Below are positions 24,572 through 32,147 of a stretch of 64,000 nt of DNA, piece after piece; within the stretch, counting starts at the first letter, position 1; every line of letters begins with the position of its first letter. This stretch comes from Micromonospora violae (GTDB lineage Bacteria; Actinomycetota; Actinomycetes; Mycobacteriales; Micromonosporaceae), in contig NZ_SHKK01000001.1 in NCBI RefSeq assembly GCF_004217135.1, positions 4,154,001 to 4,218,000 of the forward strand. Direction: 5' to 3'. Under the pieces are notes generated by a model. That model saw only the letters and a list, made by a program, of their open reading frames with translations, was not told the DNA's origin and did no database searches. A program made the translations under genes and the position numbers.

Positions 24572-25360
24572 CTAGACGATGAGCTTGCGGCGGAACGCGC
24601 GCAGCGCGAGCAACCAGCCGGCCACCGCCCAGGCGGCCAGGTAGAGCAGGTGCCCGGCGATCGACCACTGTGGGGCGACGCCGAGCGTGGCCGCGCGGCA
24701 CAGGTCCACGGCGTGCCACAACGGCGTCACGTACGCCAGCCACCGCAACGCGTCGGGCAGCGACTCGACCGGAAAGAACACCCCGGCGAAGAGCGTCATC
24801 GGAATGATCGCGAACCGGAACAGCATCGCCAGCCAACTGTCGCTCGACACCGACGCGGCGTACGCGAAGGTCGGCGCGGCGACGGCCAGCCCGAGCAACG
24901 CCACCACCGGGAGGGTGGCCACCGCCCACGGCGACCGCAGCGCCCCGAACAACCCGGTGACCAGCAGGAACGCCGCGATCGTGGTGAGCACCCGGAACAG
25001 CACGAAGGCCAGGTGCCCGGCCACGATGTCAGCCACCCGCAGCGGCGACGCGCCCTGCGCGAAGTAGGTCTTGACCCACTGGAAGTTGCTGAACACCGGC
25101 CAGGTGGAGTCACCGACGGTCACCTGGAGCGCGGTCGAGGCGATCAGCCCGGGGACCAGCCAGTCGAGGTAACGCACCCCGCCGACGCCCTGGTCGATGT
25201 ACGCCCCGACGCCCAGCCCGAAGCCGACGACGGTCAGCACCGGCAACAGGAACGAGGAGAACACCCCGGCCCGCCAGGTGCGTCGCAGACCCACCAGGTA
25301 GTGCTCGAACACCGCGTACGCCGGCACCCAGGGGAACCGAGCCGACCCCGTCACACTCAC
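24572..25360 (-). CDS. ABC-2 type exporter permease (first of pair)
   Basis: A 262-residue, six-helix membrane protein homologous to its downstream neighbour. Seen are AYAVFEHYLVGLRRTWRAGV before the first helix, the LDWLVPGLIASTALQVTVGD region, and the ABC-2 end motif LFAGVFFPVESLPDALRWLA followed by YVTPLWHAVDL. Such permeases export lipids, polysaccharides or drugs with a separate ATPase. The GTG start at 25360 has a GGGGTGG site. Upstream, a palindromic repeat and a small regulator module separate it from the DrrA-type ATPase gene, an unusual split for this family. Confidence 0.85.
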   Translation of the reverse strand: MSVTGSARFPWVPAYAVFEHYLVGLRRTWRAGVFSSFLLPVLTVVGFGLGVGAYIDQGVGGVRYLDWLVPGLIASTALQVTVGDSTWPVFSNFQWVKTYFAQGASPLRVADIVAGHLAFVLFRVLTTIAAFLLVTGLFGALRSPWAVATLPVVALLGLAVAAPTFAYAASVSSDSWLAMLFRFAIIPMTLFAGVFFPVESLPDALRWLAYVTPLWHAVDLCRAATLGVAPQWSIAGHLLYLAAWAVAGWLLALRAFRRKLIV

Positions 25361-25486
25361 CCGACCACCCCGCCCACCGCGCCGTCCACCACGACCTGTC
25401 TACCCCCGGGGTACGACAGACCGCCGGTCACCCTACGACGACCCCGCCGACGTGTCGCCCGGGTTTCGCCGCGCGCCACCCCAGGC

Positions 25487-25593
25487 CCGCTCGTTGATCA
25501 ACTCTGCTTGATCGACTCGGCTTGCAGGAAGTCGCGGTGTCAGAGCCGCCCTGATCCCCCGTTTTCCTGAAAGCCGAGTGGATCAACGAGCGG
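25487..25593. repeat. Palindromic repeat, family A copy 1
   Basis: A 107-bp imperfect palindrome with perfect 13-bp ends (CCGCTCGTTGATC / GATCAACGAGCGG) and the internal motif GACTCGGCTT..CAGGAA and its complement. One arm carries an extra ~14 bases duplicating the TTGATC end. It belongs with the elements at 27081-27155 and 43536-43620. Confidence 0.85.
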
Positions 25594-25615
25594 ATCGAAG
25601 CGGTGTGGCAGCCAG

Positions 25616-25807
25616 CTACCGGCGGACCGAGTCGGAACCGACGAACGCCCGCCACGCGTCGGGCGGGAAGACCAGCACGGGGCCGCCCGGGTCCTTGGAG
25701 TCGCGAACGGCGACCACACCAGGAAGGTTGTCGGCAACCTCCACACAGTTGCCGCCGCTGCCGTTGCTGCGGGTGCTCTTGCGCCACCGGGCGCCGGTCA
25801 GCTCCAT
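25616..25807 (-). CDS. DUF397-domain protein
   Basis: A 63-residue protein fully covered by DUF397: WRKSTRSNGSGGNCVEVADN at the start, VAVRDSKDPGGPVLVFPPDAWRAFV in the middle. These small proteins are encoded next to XRE regulators in actinomycetes (BldB/WhiJ-like pairs) and are thought to modulate or antagonise the partner. It starts inside the end of the XRE gene (10-nt overlap) and stops 22 bp before the palindromic repeat. Confidence 0.92.
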   Translation of the reverse strand: MELTGARWRKSTRSNGSGGNCVEVADNLPGVVAVRDSKDPGGPVLVFPPDAWRAFVGSDSVRR

Positions 25808-26601
25808 GTCTCCGCCACTTCCGCGATCAGGTCGAGGGACTGCTGCTGCGATAGTGCCTCACCACGGATCGACTCCCACACCTCGACCATCTGCCGCACG
25901 TAGTCGGACCGGTCGATCACCTGACCGTGGCGTTGCCCGTCCAGGTAGACGACATCCTCACCGGTGGCGGTGGTGGCGATCACAAAGGGACCATCGAGCC
26001 CAGCGTACGCACCGGCTGACAGCGGCACGACCTGGATTCGGACCCGGGGCAGGGCCGAGCCGAGCTTCACCAGGTGACGCAACTGCTCGCGCATCACGTC
26101 CGGCCCGCCGACATGGCGGCGCAGCGCGTACTCGTCAACGACCAGGCTGAGCAGCGGCGGCCGGTCCCGGGTGAGCACGTGCTGCCGGTCCAACCGGGCG
26201 GTCACCTGCTGCTCGACCTCGTCCGCCGCGAAGAGCCCGGCACCGGCCAGGATGGCGCGGGCGTAACCCTCGGTCTGCACCAGGCCCGGCACGTAGAGCG
26301 GCTCGAACGAGCGCAGTGCTGTGGTCTCCTGCTCGATGCCGGCCCAGTCGCGGAACCACGGCACCACGGCCTCGCGGCTGATCCGCCGCTGGATGCGTTC
26401 GAACCGTCCGTCGGCGGCGAACACGGCGTCACACCGACGGGCGAAGTCGAGGCTCGGCCGGCGCTCGGACGTCTCCACCTTGGCGACCAGCGCACCGGAG
26501 TAGCTCAACGCCTCGGCCAGCGCCGTCTGCGACATCCCGGTGGCGGCCCGAGCCAGCCGCAACTCCTCGGCGAAGTGCTCCAGCATGGACGAACTCTCCA
26601 C
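25798..26601 (-). CDS. XRE-family regulator with DUF5753 ligand-like domain (WhiJ type)
   Basis: A 267-residue DNA-binding protein. A helix-turn-helix covers residues 5-65 (LRLARAATGMSQTALAEALS, then SGALVAKVETSERRPS), and DUF5753 fills the rest (WAGIEQETTALRSFEPLYVPGLVQTEGYARAI, then VVDEYALRRHVGG and VIDRSDYVRQMVEVWESIR). Streptomyces has dozens of such genes paired with DUF397 partners, several of them developmental. I choose the GTG at 26601 because GGAGG lies six bases upstream; GTG 26607 and ATG 26586 are alternatives. The gene sits in the module lying between the exporter's ATPase and permeases. Confidence 0.9.
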   Translation of the reverse strand: MESSSMLEHFAEELRLARAATGMSQTALAEALSYSGALVAKVETSERRPSLDFARRCDAVFAADGRFERIQRRISREAVVPWFRDWAGIEQETTALRSFEPLYVPGLVQTEGYARAILAGAGLFAADEVEQQVTARLDRQHVLTRDRPPLLSLVVDEYALRRHVGGPDVMREQLRHLVKLGSALPRVRIQVVPLSAGAYAGLDGPFVIATTATGEDVVYLDGQRHGQVIDRSDYVRQMVEVWESIRGEALSQQQSLDLIAEVAETWS

Positions 26602-26838
26602 GGACACCCTCCGTACATTCCCGTACCGTGCCGGGCCGATCGGCGTACGCGCTGGTCGTCGGCGTGCGGAACCTCCCACCGTAGTCGGATCATCAGCAGA
26701 CTGTCACGCAGCGGAACCGCTCACGGGATCGGACGGCGGGCGGAACCAGGCCGGGATCGCCCCGTGACCCCCGATCCGGGGCGCTCCCACCCAGTCCACA
26801 CGCCCCGCCCCGCCGGCTGATGAGCATGGGAGACTCCG

Positions 26839-27075
26839 ATGCCCCGCTACCGCCCGCATGTGGCGGCCCGCCCGTCCTGGCGCTGCCGGGTCTGCGGCGC
26901 GGCGTGGCCCTGCTCGCCGGCCCGCCTGGCGCTGCTCGGCGAGTACCGCGAGGACCGGATCAGCCTGCTCGTCTACCTCGCCACGGTGCACCACGAGGCG
27001 GCCGGGGATCTCGCCGGCCAGGTCGACCACCACCGGCTGTGCGACCGGTTCCTCACCTGGGCCAGAGCCCGCTGA
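26839..27075 (+). CDS. Small CxxC-type protein often linked to XRE/DUF397 loci
   Basis: A 78-residue protein starting MPRYRPHVAARPSWRC, with CRVCGAAWPC (CxxC...C, possibly metal-binding) and then an amphipathic half containing ISLLVYLATVHHEAAGDL. Homologous small actinomycete proteins are frequently mislabelled 'flavin reductase'; I see no flavin or catalytic site. It has GGGAGA before the ATG, is divergent from the XRE gene, and stops six bases before a palindromic repeat. Probably a third member of the regulator module. Confidence 0.75.
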   Translation: MPRYRPHVAARPSWRCRVCGAAWPCSPARLALLGEYREDRISLLVYLATVHHEAAGDLAGQVDHHRLCDRFLTWARAR

Positions 27076-27080
27076 GCGGT

Positions 27081-27155
27081 GATCCACTCGGGTTTCAGGA
27101 AATCGGGCTGTCCGCGGCGCCGCGTCACCCCGACTTCCAGGAAGCCGAGTGGATC
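27081..27155. repeat. Palindromic repeat, family A copy 2
   Basis: A 75-bp imperfect palindrome with 11-bp perfect ends (GATCCACTCGG / CCGAGTGGATC) and inner arms of the form TTTCAGGAAATCGGG. It is the same family as 25487-25593 and lies on the other side of the XRE/DUF397 module. Confidence 0.88.
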
Positions 27156-27223
27156 TTCGCGAATCGGAGGTCGATACGCCGGTAATGTCGCGGTCGAGTC
27201 GCCACCGGCACTCCGCGGCGCGG

Positions 27224-28156
27224 TCAGTCGACCAGGGTGCGGCCGGTCAGGTGCAGGAAGACGTCCTCCAGGCCGCTGCGCCGGACCAGCACGTTCGCCG
27301 GCTGGAGCCCCAGCGCGGCGACCTCGGCGACCGCCGTGTCGCCATCGGGAACGTAGAGCAGGACCCGGTCGGGCAGCACCTCGACCCGCTCCCCCAGCCC
27401 GTCGAGCTTGCCGGCGAACGGCTCCTGCGACTCGGCGGCGAAGCGCAGCTCGACCACCTCACGGGTCGAGTGCTGCTCGATCAACGCCCGGGGCGAGCCC
27501 TCCGCGACGATCCGACCGCCGTCCATCACCACCAGCCGGTCACAGAGCTGCTCGGCCTCGTCCATGTAGTGGGTGGTGAGCACCAGCGTGACGCCCTGCT
27601 GCTTGAGCCGGAACAGCCGCTCCCACACCAGGTGCCGGGCCTGCGGGTCGAGCCCGGTGGTCGGCTCGTCGAGCAGCACGATCTCCGGATCGTTGACCAG
27701 CGCGCGGGCGATGGTCAATCGACGCTTCATGCCACCGGAGAGCGGCTCGACCTTGCTGTCGGCGCGCTCGGTGAGCTGGACGAAGTCGAGCAGCTCGGCG
27801 GCGCGCTCCCGGGCCGCCCGGCGGGAGATGCCGAAGTAGCGGGCGTAGACGGTCAGGTTTTCCCGGACGGTCAGCTCCGGGTCGAGATTGTCCAGTTGCG
27901 GGCACACACCCAGGCGCGCGCGGATCGCCGGCCCGTCGCGGACCGGATCCATGTCGAGGATGCGCAGTTCGCCACCACTGGGTGGGGAGATGCAGCCGAC
28001 CATCCGCATGGTGGACGACTTGCCCGCGCCGTTGGGCCCGAGGAAGCCGAACGCCTCACCCGAGCGCACCTCGACATCGATGCCGTCCACGGCGGTGAAC
28101 TCGCCGAACCGCTTCACCAGCCCGCGAGCCTGAATCAGTGGTCGCCCCGAAGTCAC
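27224..28156 (-). CDS. DrrA-type ABC exporter ATPase
   Basis: A 310-residue ATPase of the daunorubicin-resistance class. Walker A GPNGAGKSS (note Ser for the usual Thr), Q-loop CPQLDNLDPELTVRENL, signature LSGGMKRRLTIARAL, Walker B IVLLDEPTTGLD and the H-loop LTTHYMDEAEQL are intact. The C-terminal ~80 residues form the accessory domain of this family. The start is a GTG at 28156, divergent from the TRAP transporter gene. No permease directly follows; the nearest co-oriented ABC-2 permeases start 1.9 kb further on, past the repeat-flanked regulator module. Confidence 0.9.
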   Translation of the reverse strand: MTSGRPLIQARGLVKRFGEFTAVDGIDVEVRSGEAFGFLGPNGAGKSSTMRMVGCISPPSGGELRILDMDPVRDGPAIRARLGVCPQLDNLDPELTVRENLTVYARYFGISRRAARERAAELLDFVQLTERADSKVEPLSGGMKRRLTIARALVNDPEIVLLDEPTTGLDPQARHLVWERLFRLKQQGVTLVLTTHYMDEAEQLCDRLVVMDGGRIVAEGSPRALIEQHSTREVVELRFAAESQEPFAGKLDGLGERVEVLPDRVLLYVPDGDTAVAEVAALGLQPANVLVRRSGLEDVFLHLTGRTLVD

Positions 28157-28287
28157 CGCCCGACACTAACCGCCAGGTCCGACAGCCCTCCACGCAAATA
28201 ACCGCTCGCGGCGGCCGGTCACCCCGGTGTCCGTACCGCCGACGGCGAAACGCCGATCGATGCCCCACCCGTCAGCCGATCGACGTG

Positions 28288-28300
28288 TATCGTCCCCTCG
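28288..28300 (+). promoter_or_regulatory. Leaderless promoter of the TRAP transporter gene
   Basis: TATCGT (28288-28293) lies six bases before the GTG at 28300, and there is no ribosome binding site. This spacing fits a -10 box with transcription starting at the start codon. Confidence 0.55.
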
Positions 28301-30585
28301 TGTCGCCCATCAGCAAGCCCGATGGTTCGTCTCCACCTGCCCGACCAGCCAACTCTCCCGCCGACGAGACCGCGGCGAGCCCCGGCGGTGGGCCACCCCG
28401 ACCGCGATCGGAGGCAGCGCCAGCGGAACCCGCCGACGCCCCCTCACCCAACCCCACCACCCCCGCGAGCAGACCCGACCCGAGCGGGCCTGACGTCGCC
28501 GAGCGCGCCACGCGGGACCTGGCCGCGCAGTTCGAGGACGAGAAGCCGGGCCGGGTGCTGTCCGGGCCGACCGCCCTGCTCCTCAGCACGGTGGCGCTGG
28601 CGGTCGGCGCTCTCGCCCTGTGGCAGGTGTTCCGTCCCCTGTCGCAGGGCAGCAAGTACTACCTGATCATCTTTCTGGCCGGCGTACTCCCGCTGGTCTT
28701 CCTCGCCTACCCGGCCGACCTGCGGCTACCGGCCCGGTTCCGCACGCGCCGACAACGCGGCACGAGCGCCGAAAACACCCCAGCCACAACAGCGTCGACG
28801 CGACCCACCGTGACGGACTGGGTCCTGGTCGCCCTGGCGGTCGTGGCCTGCCTCTACCCCGTCCTGCCGATCGGGATCGGCAGCGGTGGCGGCGGTTACA
28901 ACGCGTTCCTCGACCGGCAGGGTCTGCTGGCACCGACGGATCTGGCGCTGGGCACCGTCCTGCTGCTCCTGCTACTCGAAGCCTGTCGGCGTACCACCGG
29001 GTGGATCCTGCCGGCGGTCTGCCTGCTGTTCCTCGGCTACGGCTACTACGGCGGGTTACTGCCGCAGTCGTGGCCGGTGGCGCACGCCGGGCTCGACTTC
29101 AGTCAACTGGTGGACGCGTTCTACAACTCCGACAGCGGGTTCTACGGCACGCCGCTCGACGTGGCCGCCTCGTACATCGTGCTGTTCACCATCTACGGCG
29201 CGGTGCTGGAGCTGTCCGGGGCCGGGCGGTTCTTCGTCGACCTGTCGGCCGCGGCGTTCCGCCGGTCGCGGACCGCCGCCGGCCGGACGGCGGTGGCCTC
29301 CGGCTTCCTGCTCGGCACCGTCTCCGGTTCCGGCGCGGCGACGACGGTGAGCATCGGCGCGGTCACCTGGCCGCTGCTGCGCCGCGCCGGCTACCCGCCC
29401 GAGCGGGCCGGCGGCATGCTGGCCGCAGCGGGCGTGGGCGCGATCCTCTCCCCGCCGACCCTGGGCGCGGCGGCGTTCATCATCGCCGAGTACCTGGGCG
29501 TCTCGTACCTCCAGGTGCTGGGCTGGGCAACGGTGCCGACGGTGCTCTACTACCTCGGCATCCTGCTCTCCGTGGAGATCGACGCCCGCCGGTCCGGCGT
29601 GCGGCCCGTGGTGATCGACGTCGGCTCGCCCTGGCGTCTGCTGGCCCGGTTCGGCTACCACTTCGCCTCGCTGATCGCCATCATCGTGTTCCTCGCGGTG
29701 GGCATGTCGGCGACGAGGGCGGTCGTGTTCGCCATTGTGCTCACCGTCGCGCTGTCCTTCCTGGCCCCCAGGAACGACCGCGCGTACCGGCTCACCCCGG
29801 GCCGGTTGATGACCGCGCTCGTCACCGGCGTACGCGGCGTCCTCGCCGTCACTGCGGTCTGCGCCGCCGCCGGCATCATCACGGCGACCACCACGAAGAC
29901 CGGTCTCGGGCCGCAGGCGGCGGCGCTGCTGATCGGTGGGGCGCAGGCGGTCACCTCGGATCCGACGCTGGTGCTGGTGCTCACCGCGTTGCTCGCCGCC
30001 GTCGCGCTGAGCCTGCTGGGCCTGGCGGTGCCGGTCACCGCGTCGTTCGTGATCGGTTGGGTGATCGTCGGTCCGGCCCTGCTCGATCTGGGCGTCACCG
30101 CACCGGCGGCGGCGATGTTCGTCTTCTACTTCGCGGTGCTGTCCGAGGTGTCCCCACCGACCGCGCTCGCCGCGGTGGCCGCCGCCGCGGTCACCGGCGG
30201 CCGGCTGGTGCCGACCATGTGGCAGACCCTGCGGTACGCGCTGCCGGCGTACCTGATTCCGGTCGCGTTCGTCATCACGCCGGCCGGGCTCGGTCTGCTC
30301 GGCATCGGCGGCGTGCCCCGGATCGCGTTCGCCGCCGTGGTCACCGCGCTCAGCGTGGCGGTGCTCGCCGTCGCCGCCGGTGGCTGGCTGCCCGGTGTGG
30401 GCCCGGCCGGCACCCCGGAACGCGTGCTGGGCGCCCTCGCCGGCGTCACCCTGCTCTGGCTCGAACCCGTGCCGGTCACGGTCGGCGCGGTGCTGGCCGC
30501 CGTCGCGGCGGCGGGTGTGTTCATCCGCCGCGCCAGCCGGCCAATGTCCGGATCACCAGCCAATCGTGTGGAGGAACAACTGTGA
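28300..30585 (+). CDS. TRAP transporter fused permease (4TM/12TM, TAXI-associated)
   Basis: A 761-residue membrane protein joining the small DctQ-like and large DctM-like subunits of a tripartite ATP-independent transporter. About 70 proline-rich cytoplasmic residues come first, then roughly sixteen helices. Diagnostic stretches are YNSDSGFYGTPLDVAASYI, GTVSGSGAATTVSIGAVTWP, GVGAILSPPTLGAAAFIIAEY and VLSEVSPPTALAAVAAAAV. It imports organic acids or similar solutes using an ion gradient. The start is a leaderless-looking GTG at 28300; earlier in-frame codons have no support. The stop overlaps the GTG of the solute-binding gene (GTGA). Confidence 0.9.
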   Translation: MSPISKPDGSSPPARPANSPADETAASPGGGPPRPRSEAAPAEPADAPSPNPTTPASRPDPSGPDVAERATRDLAAQFEDEKPGRVLSGPTALLLSTVALAVGALALWQVFRPLSQGSKYYLIIFLAGVLPLVFLAYPADLRLPARFRTRRQRGTSAENTPATTASTRPTVTDWVLVALAVVACLYPVLPIGIGSGGGGYNAFLDRQGLLAPTDLALGTVLLLLLLEACRRTTGWILPAVCLLFLGYGYYGGLLPQSWPVAHAGLDFSQLVDAFYNSDSGFYGTPLDVAASYIVLFTIYGAVLELSGAGRFFVDLSAAAFRRSRTAAGRTAVASGFLLGTVSGSGAATTVSIGAVTWPLLRRAGYPPERAGGMLAAAGVGAILSPPTLGAAAFIIAEYLGVSYLQVLGWATVPTVLYYLGILLSVEIDARRSGVRPVVIDVGSPWRLLARFGYHFASLIAIIVFLAVGMSATRAVVFAIVLTVALSFLAPRNDRAYRLTPGRLMTALVTGVRGVLAVTAVCAAAGIITATTTKTGLGPQAAALLIGGAQAVTSDPTLVLVLTALLAAVALSLLGLAVPVTASFVIGWVIVGPALLDLGVTAPAAAMFVFYFAVLSEVSPPTALAAVAAAAVTGGRLVPTMWQTLRYALPAYLIPVAFVITPAGLGLLGIGGVPRIAFAAVVTALSVAVLAVAAGGWLPGVGPAGTPERVLGALAGVTLLWLEPVPVTVGAVLAAVAAAGVFIRRASRPMSGSPANRVEEQL

Positions 30586-31601
30586 GACGAATCGACGTAC
30601 GGCTCGTCGCGGGCCTGAGCGTGCTCGCCCTCGTCGCGGTCGGTGCCGCTGGTTGCGGAGGTCAGCAGGGCGGCGCGGCGAAGGACGACGCGGCCAGTGA
30701 GGTCACCTGCGAGGTGACGAAGGAGACCCGCGTCGGCATCGCCACCGGCAACGCGACAGGTGTCTACTACGTGGTCGGCAACGCCCTGGCCGGGCAGTTG
30801 TCCGGGGCGACCGGCGGCAAGCTCAGCGGCACCGCCGCCGAGACCGGCGCCTCGGTGCAGAACGTCGAGCAGCTGGTCGGTGGCCAGTACGACGTGGCGT
30901 TCTCACTGTTCGACACGGCGGTCAACGCGGTCGAGGGCAAGGGCAGCTTCACCGCCCCGCAGCCGGTGCAGGCGCTCGCCCGCATCTACGACAACTACAC
31001 CCAGGTGGTGGTCCGCAACGACTCCAAGATCACCTCGGTGGCCGACATGCGGGGCAAGCGGATCTCCACCGGCTCACCGAAGTCCGGCACGGAGGTGATC
31101 GCCAACCGGCTGTTGGAGGCCGCCGGTCTCGACCCGGCCAAGGACATCCGGGCGCAGCGACTGGACCTGACCAAGACGGTCGAGGGGATCAAGGACGGCA
31201 GCGTGGACGGCTTCTTCTGGTCCGGTGGTCTGCCCACCGGGGGCCTCACCGACCTGTTCACCACCGCCGGCGACTCGGTGACGTTCGTCGACCTCGCGCC
31301 ACTGCTGCCGAAGATGGCCGCGCTGAGCCCCGGCTACCAGGAAGGCACGATCGGGCGGGACGTGTACCGGACGGCGTCCGACACCCCGACCATCGTCGTG
31401 CCCAATGTGCTGTTGGTCCGCAAGGACCTGGACGCCAATGTCGCCTGCGCGATCACCCGGACGGTCTTCGACAAGCGCGACGCCCTGGCCCAGGCCAACC
31501 CGGCGGCCAAGGGGATCTCGCTGGAGAAAGCCCGCCGGACCCTGCCGGTGCCGCTGCACCGTGGCGCCGAGAAGGCGCTGACCGACCTCGGCGCGAACTG
31601 A
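30582..31601 (+). CDS. TAXI-family TRAP transporter solute-binding lipoprotein
   Basis: A 339-residue extracellular receptor with signal peptide and lipobox (VGAAGC, Cys about 23). The TAXI family start ETRVGIATGNATGVYYVVGNAL, the segment GQYDVAFSLFDTAVNAVEGK, and the later KRISTGSPKSGTEVIANRLL and GSVDGFFWSGGLPT are characteristic (glutamate/2-oxoglutarate-type ligands in known members; the ligand here is unknown). It has GGAGG and is coupled to the fused permease by a 4-nt overlap, so the pair makes a complete TRAP-TAXI system. Confidence 0.92.
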   Translation: MRRIDVRLVAGLSVLALVAVGAAGCGGQQGGAAKDDAASEVTCEVTKETRVGIATGNATGVYYVVGNALAGQLSGATGGKLSGTAAETGASVQNVEQLVGGQYDVAFSLFDTAVNAVEGKGSFTAPQPVQALARIYDNYTQVVVRNDSKITSVADMRGKRISTGSPKSGTEVIANRLLEAAGLDPAKDIRAQRLDLTKTVEGIKDGSVDGFFWSGGLPTGGLTDLFTTAGDSVTFVDLAPLLPKMAALSPGYQEGTIGRDVYRTASDTPTIVVPNVLLVRKDLDANVACAITRTVFDKRDALAQANPAAKGISLEKARRTLPVPLHRGAEKALTDLGAN

Positions 31602-31614
31602 CCGGATCGGTCAG
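31598..31614. terminator. Compact bidirectional hairpin containing both convergent stop codons
   Basis: CTGACCG-GAT-CGGTCAG. The left arm includes the TGA of the TAXI gene and the right arm includes the TGA (minus strand) of the hypothetical gene at 31611. Confidence 0.6.
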
Positions 31615-32147
31615 CCGTCGGCCGGCGCGGTGGCGGCGCGGGCCACCCCGACCAGCCGGTCGGTCTCGGCGAGCAGTGCCTCGTCGTCCGCCGGAGTGCC
31701 GGGGTCCAGTCGGACCGTCCAGGTCAGACCGTCGACCCCGGCCACCCGCCGGGCCGCGACCCGCGCCGCGCCGCCGGGCACCGGCTGGTGCTCGGTGTAC
31801 GCGACCGAGCGGGTCACCCGGGCCCGCACCTGGTGCGGCAGGTCTCCCGGGTCGAGCAGCAGGTACGTCTCGGCCGGACCGTCGGCGACCACCGTGTAGC
31901 CGTCGCGTTCGACGACGGGCTCGGCGGGGGTGACGGTCAGCTCGCGGCCGGACCAGACCGCCTTGAGGATGGTGTGCCAGCCGAGCCGGTGCCCTCGACC
32001 GGGCAGCCACAACCCGAGGTTGCTGGCGACCACCACACCGTCGCCCTCGCCGTTGCCGGCGGCGGCCCAGGCCAGCACCCGCTCGTCGGCGCTCAGCGGC
32101 GGCCGGTCGGCCGGCGGCAGCTTCGGCTTACGGCTGAACAGTCCCAT
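31611..32147 (-). CDS. Conserved actinobacterial hypothetical protein downstream of dnaG
   Basis: A 178-residue soluble protein beginning MGLFSRKPKLPPADRPPLSADERVLAWA. It contains a beta-rich middle (VVVASNLGLWLPGRGHRLGWHTILKAVW) reminiscent of a PH-like or YokE-like fold, then a TWTVRLDPGTPADDEALLAE end. I know of no function. Its start ATG abuts the dnaG stop without a gap, so it is co-transcribed and probably coupled to DNA primase. Confidence 0.75.
   Translation of the reverse strand: MGLFSRKPKLPPADRPPLSADERVLAWAAAGNGEGDGVVVASNLGLWLPGRGHRLGWHTILKAVWSGRELTVTPAEPVVERDGYTVVADGPAETYLLLDPGDLPHQVRARVTRSVAYTEHQPVPGGAARVAARRVAGVDGLTWTVRLDPGTPADDEALLAETDRLVGVARAATAPADG

Noticed and set aside
28620..30581. 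A long plus-strand frame preceding the TAXI gene in the same frame
   Set aside because: It is out of frame with the obvious TRAP permease; the TAXI protein has its own GTG, ribosome site, signal peptide and lipobox at 30582.
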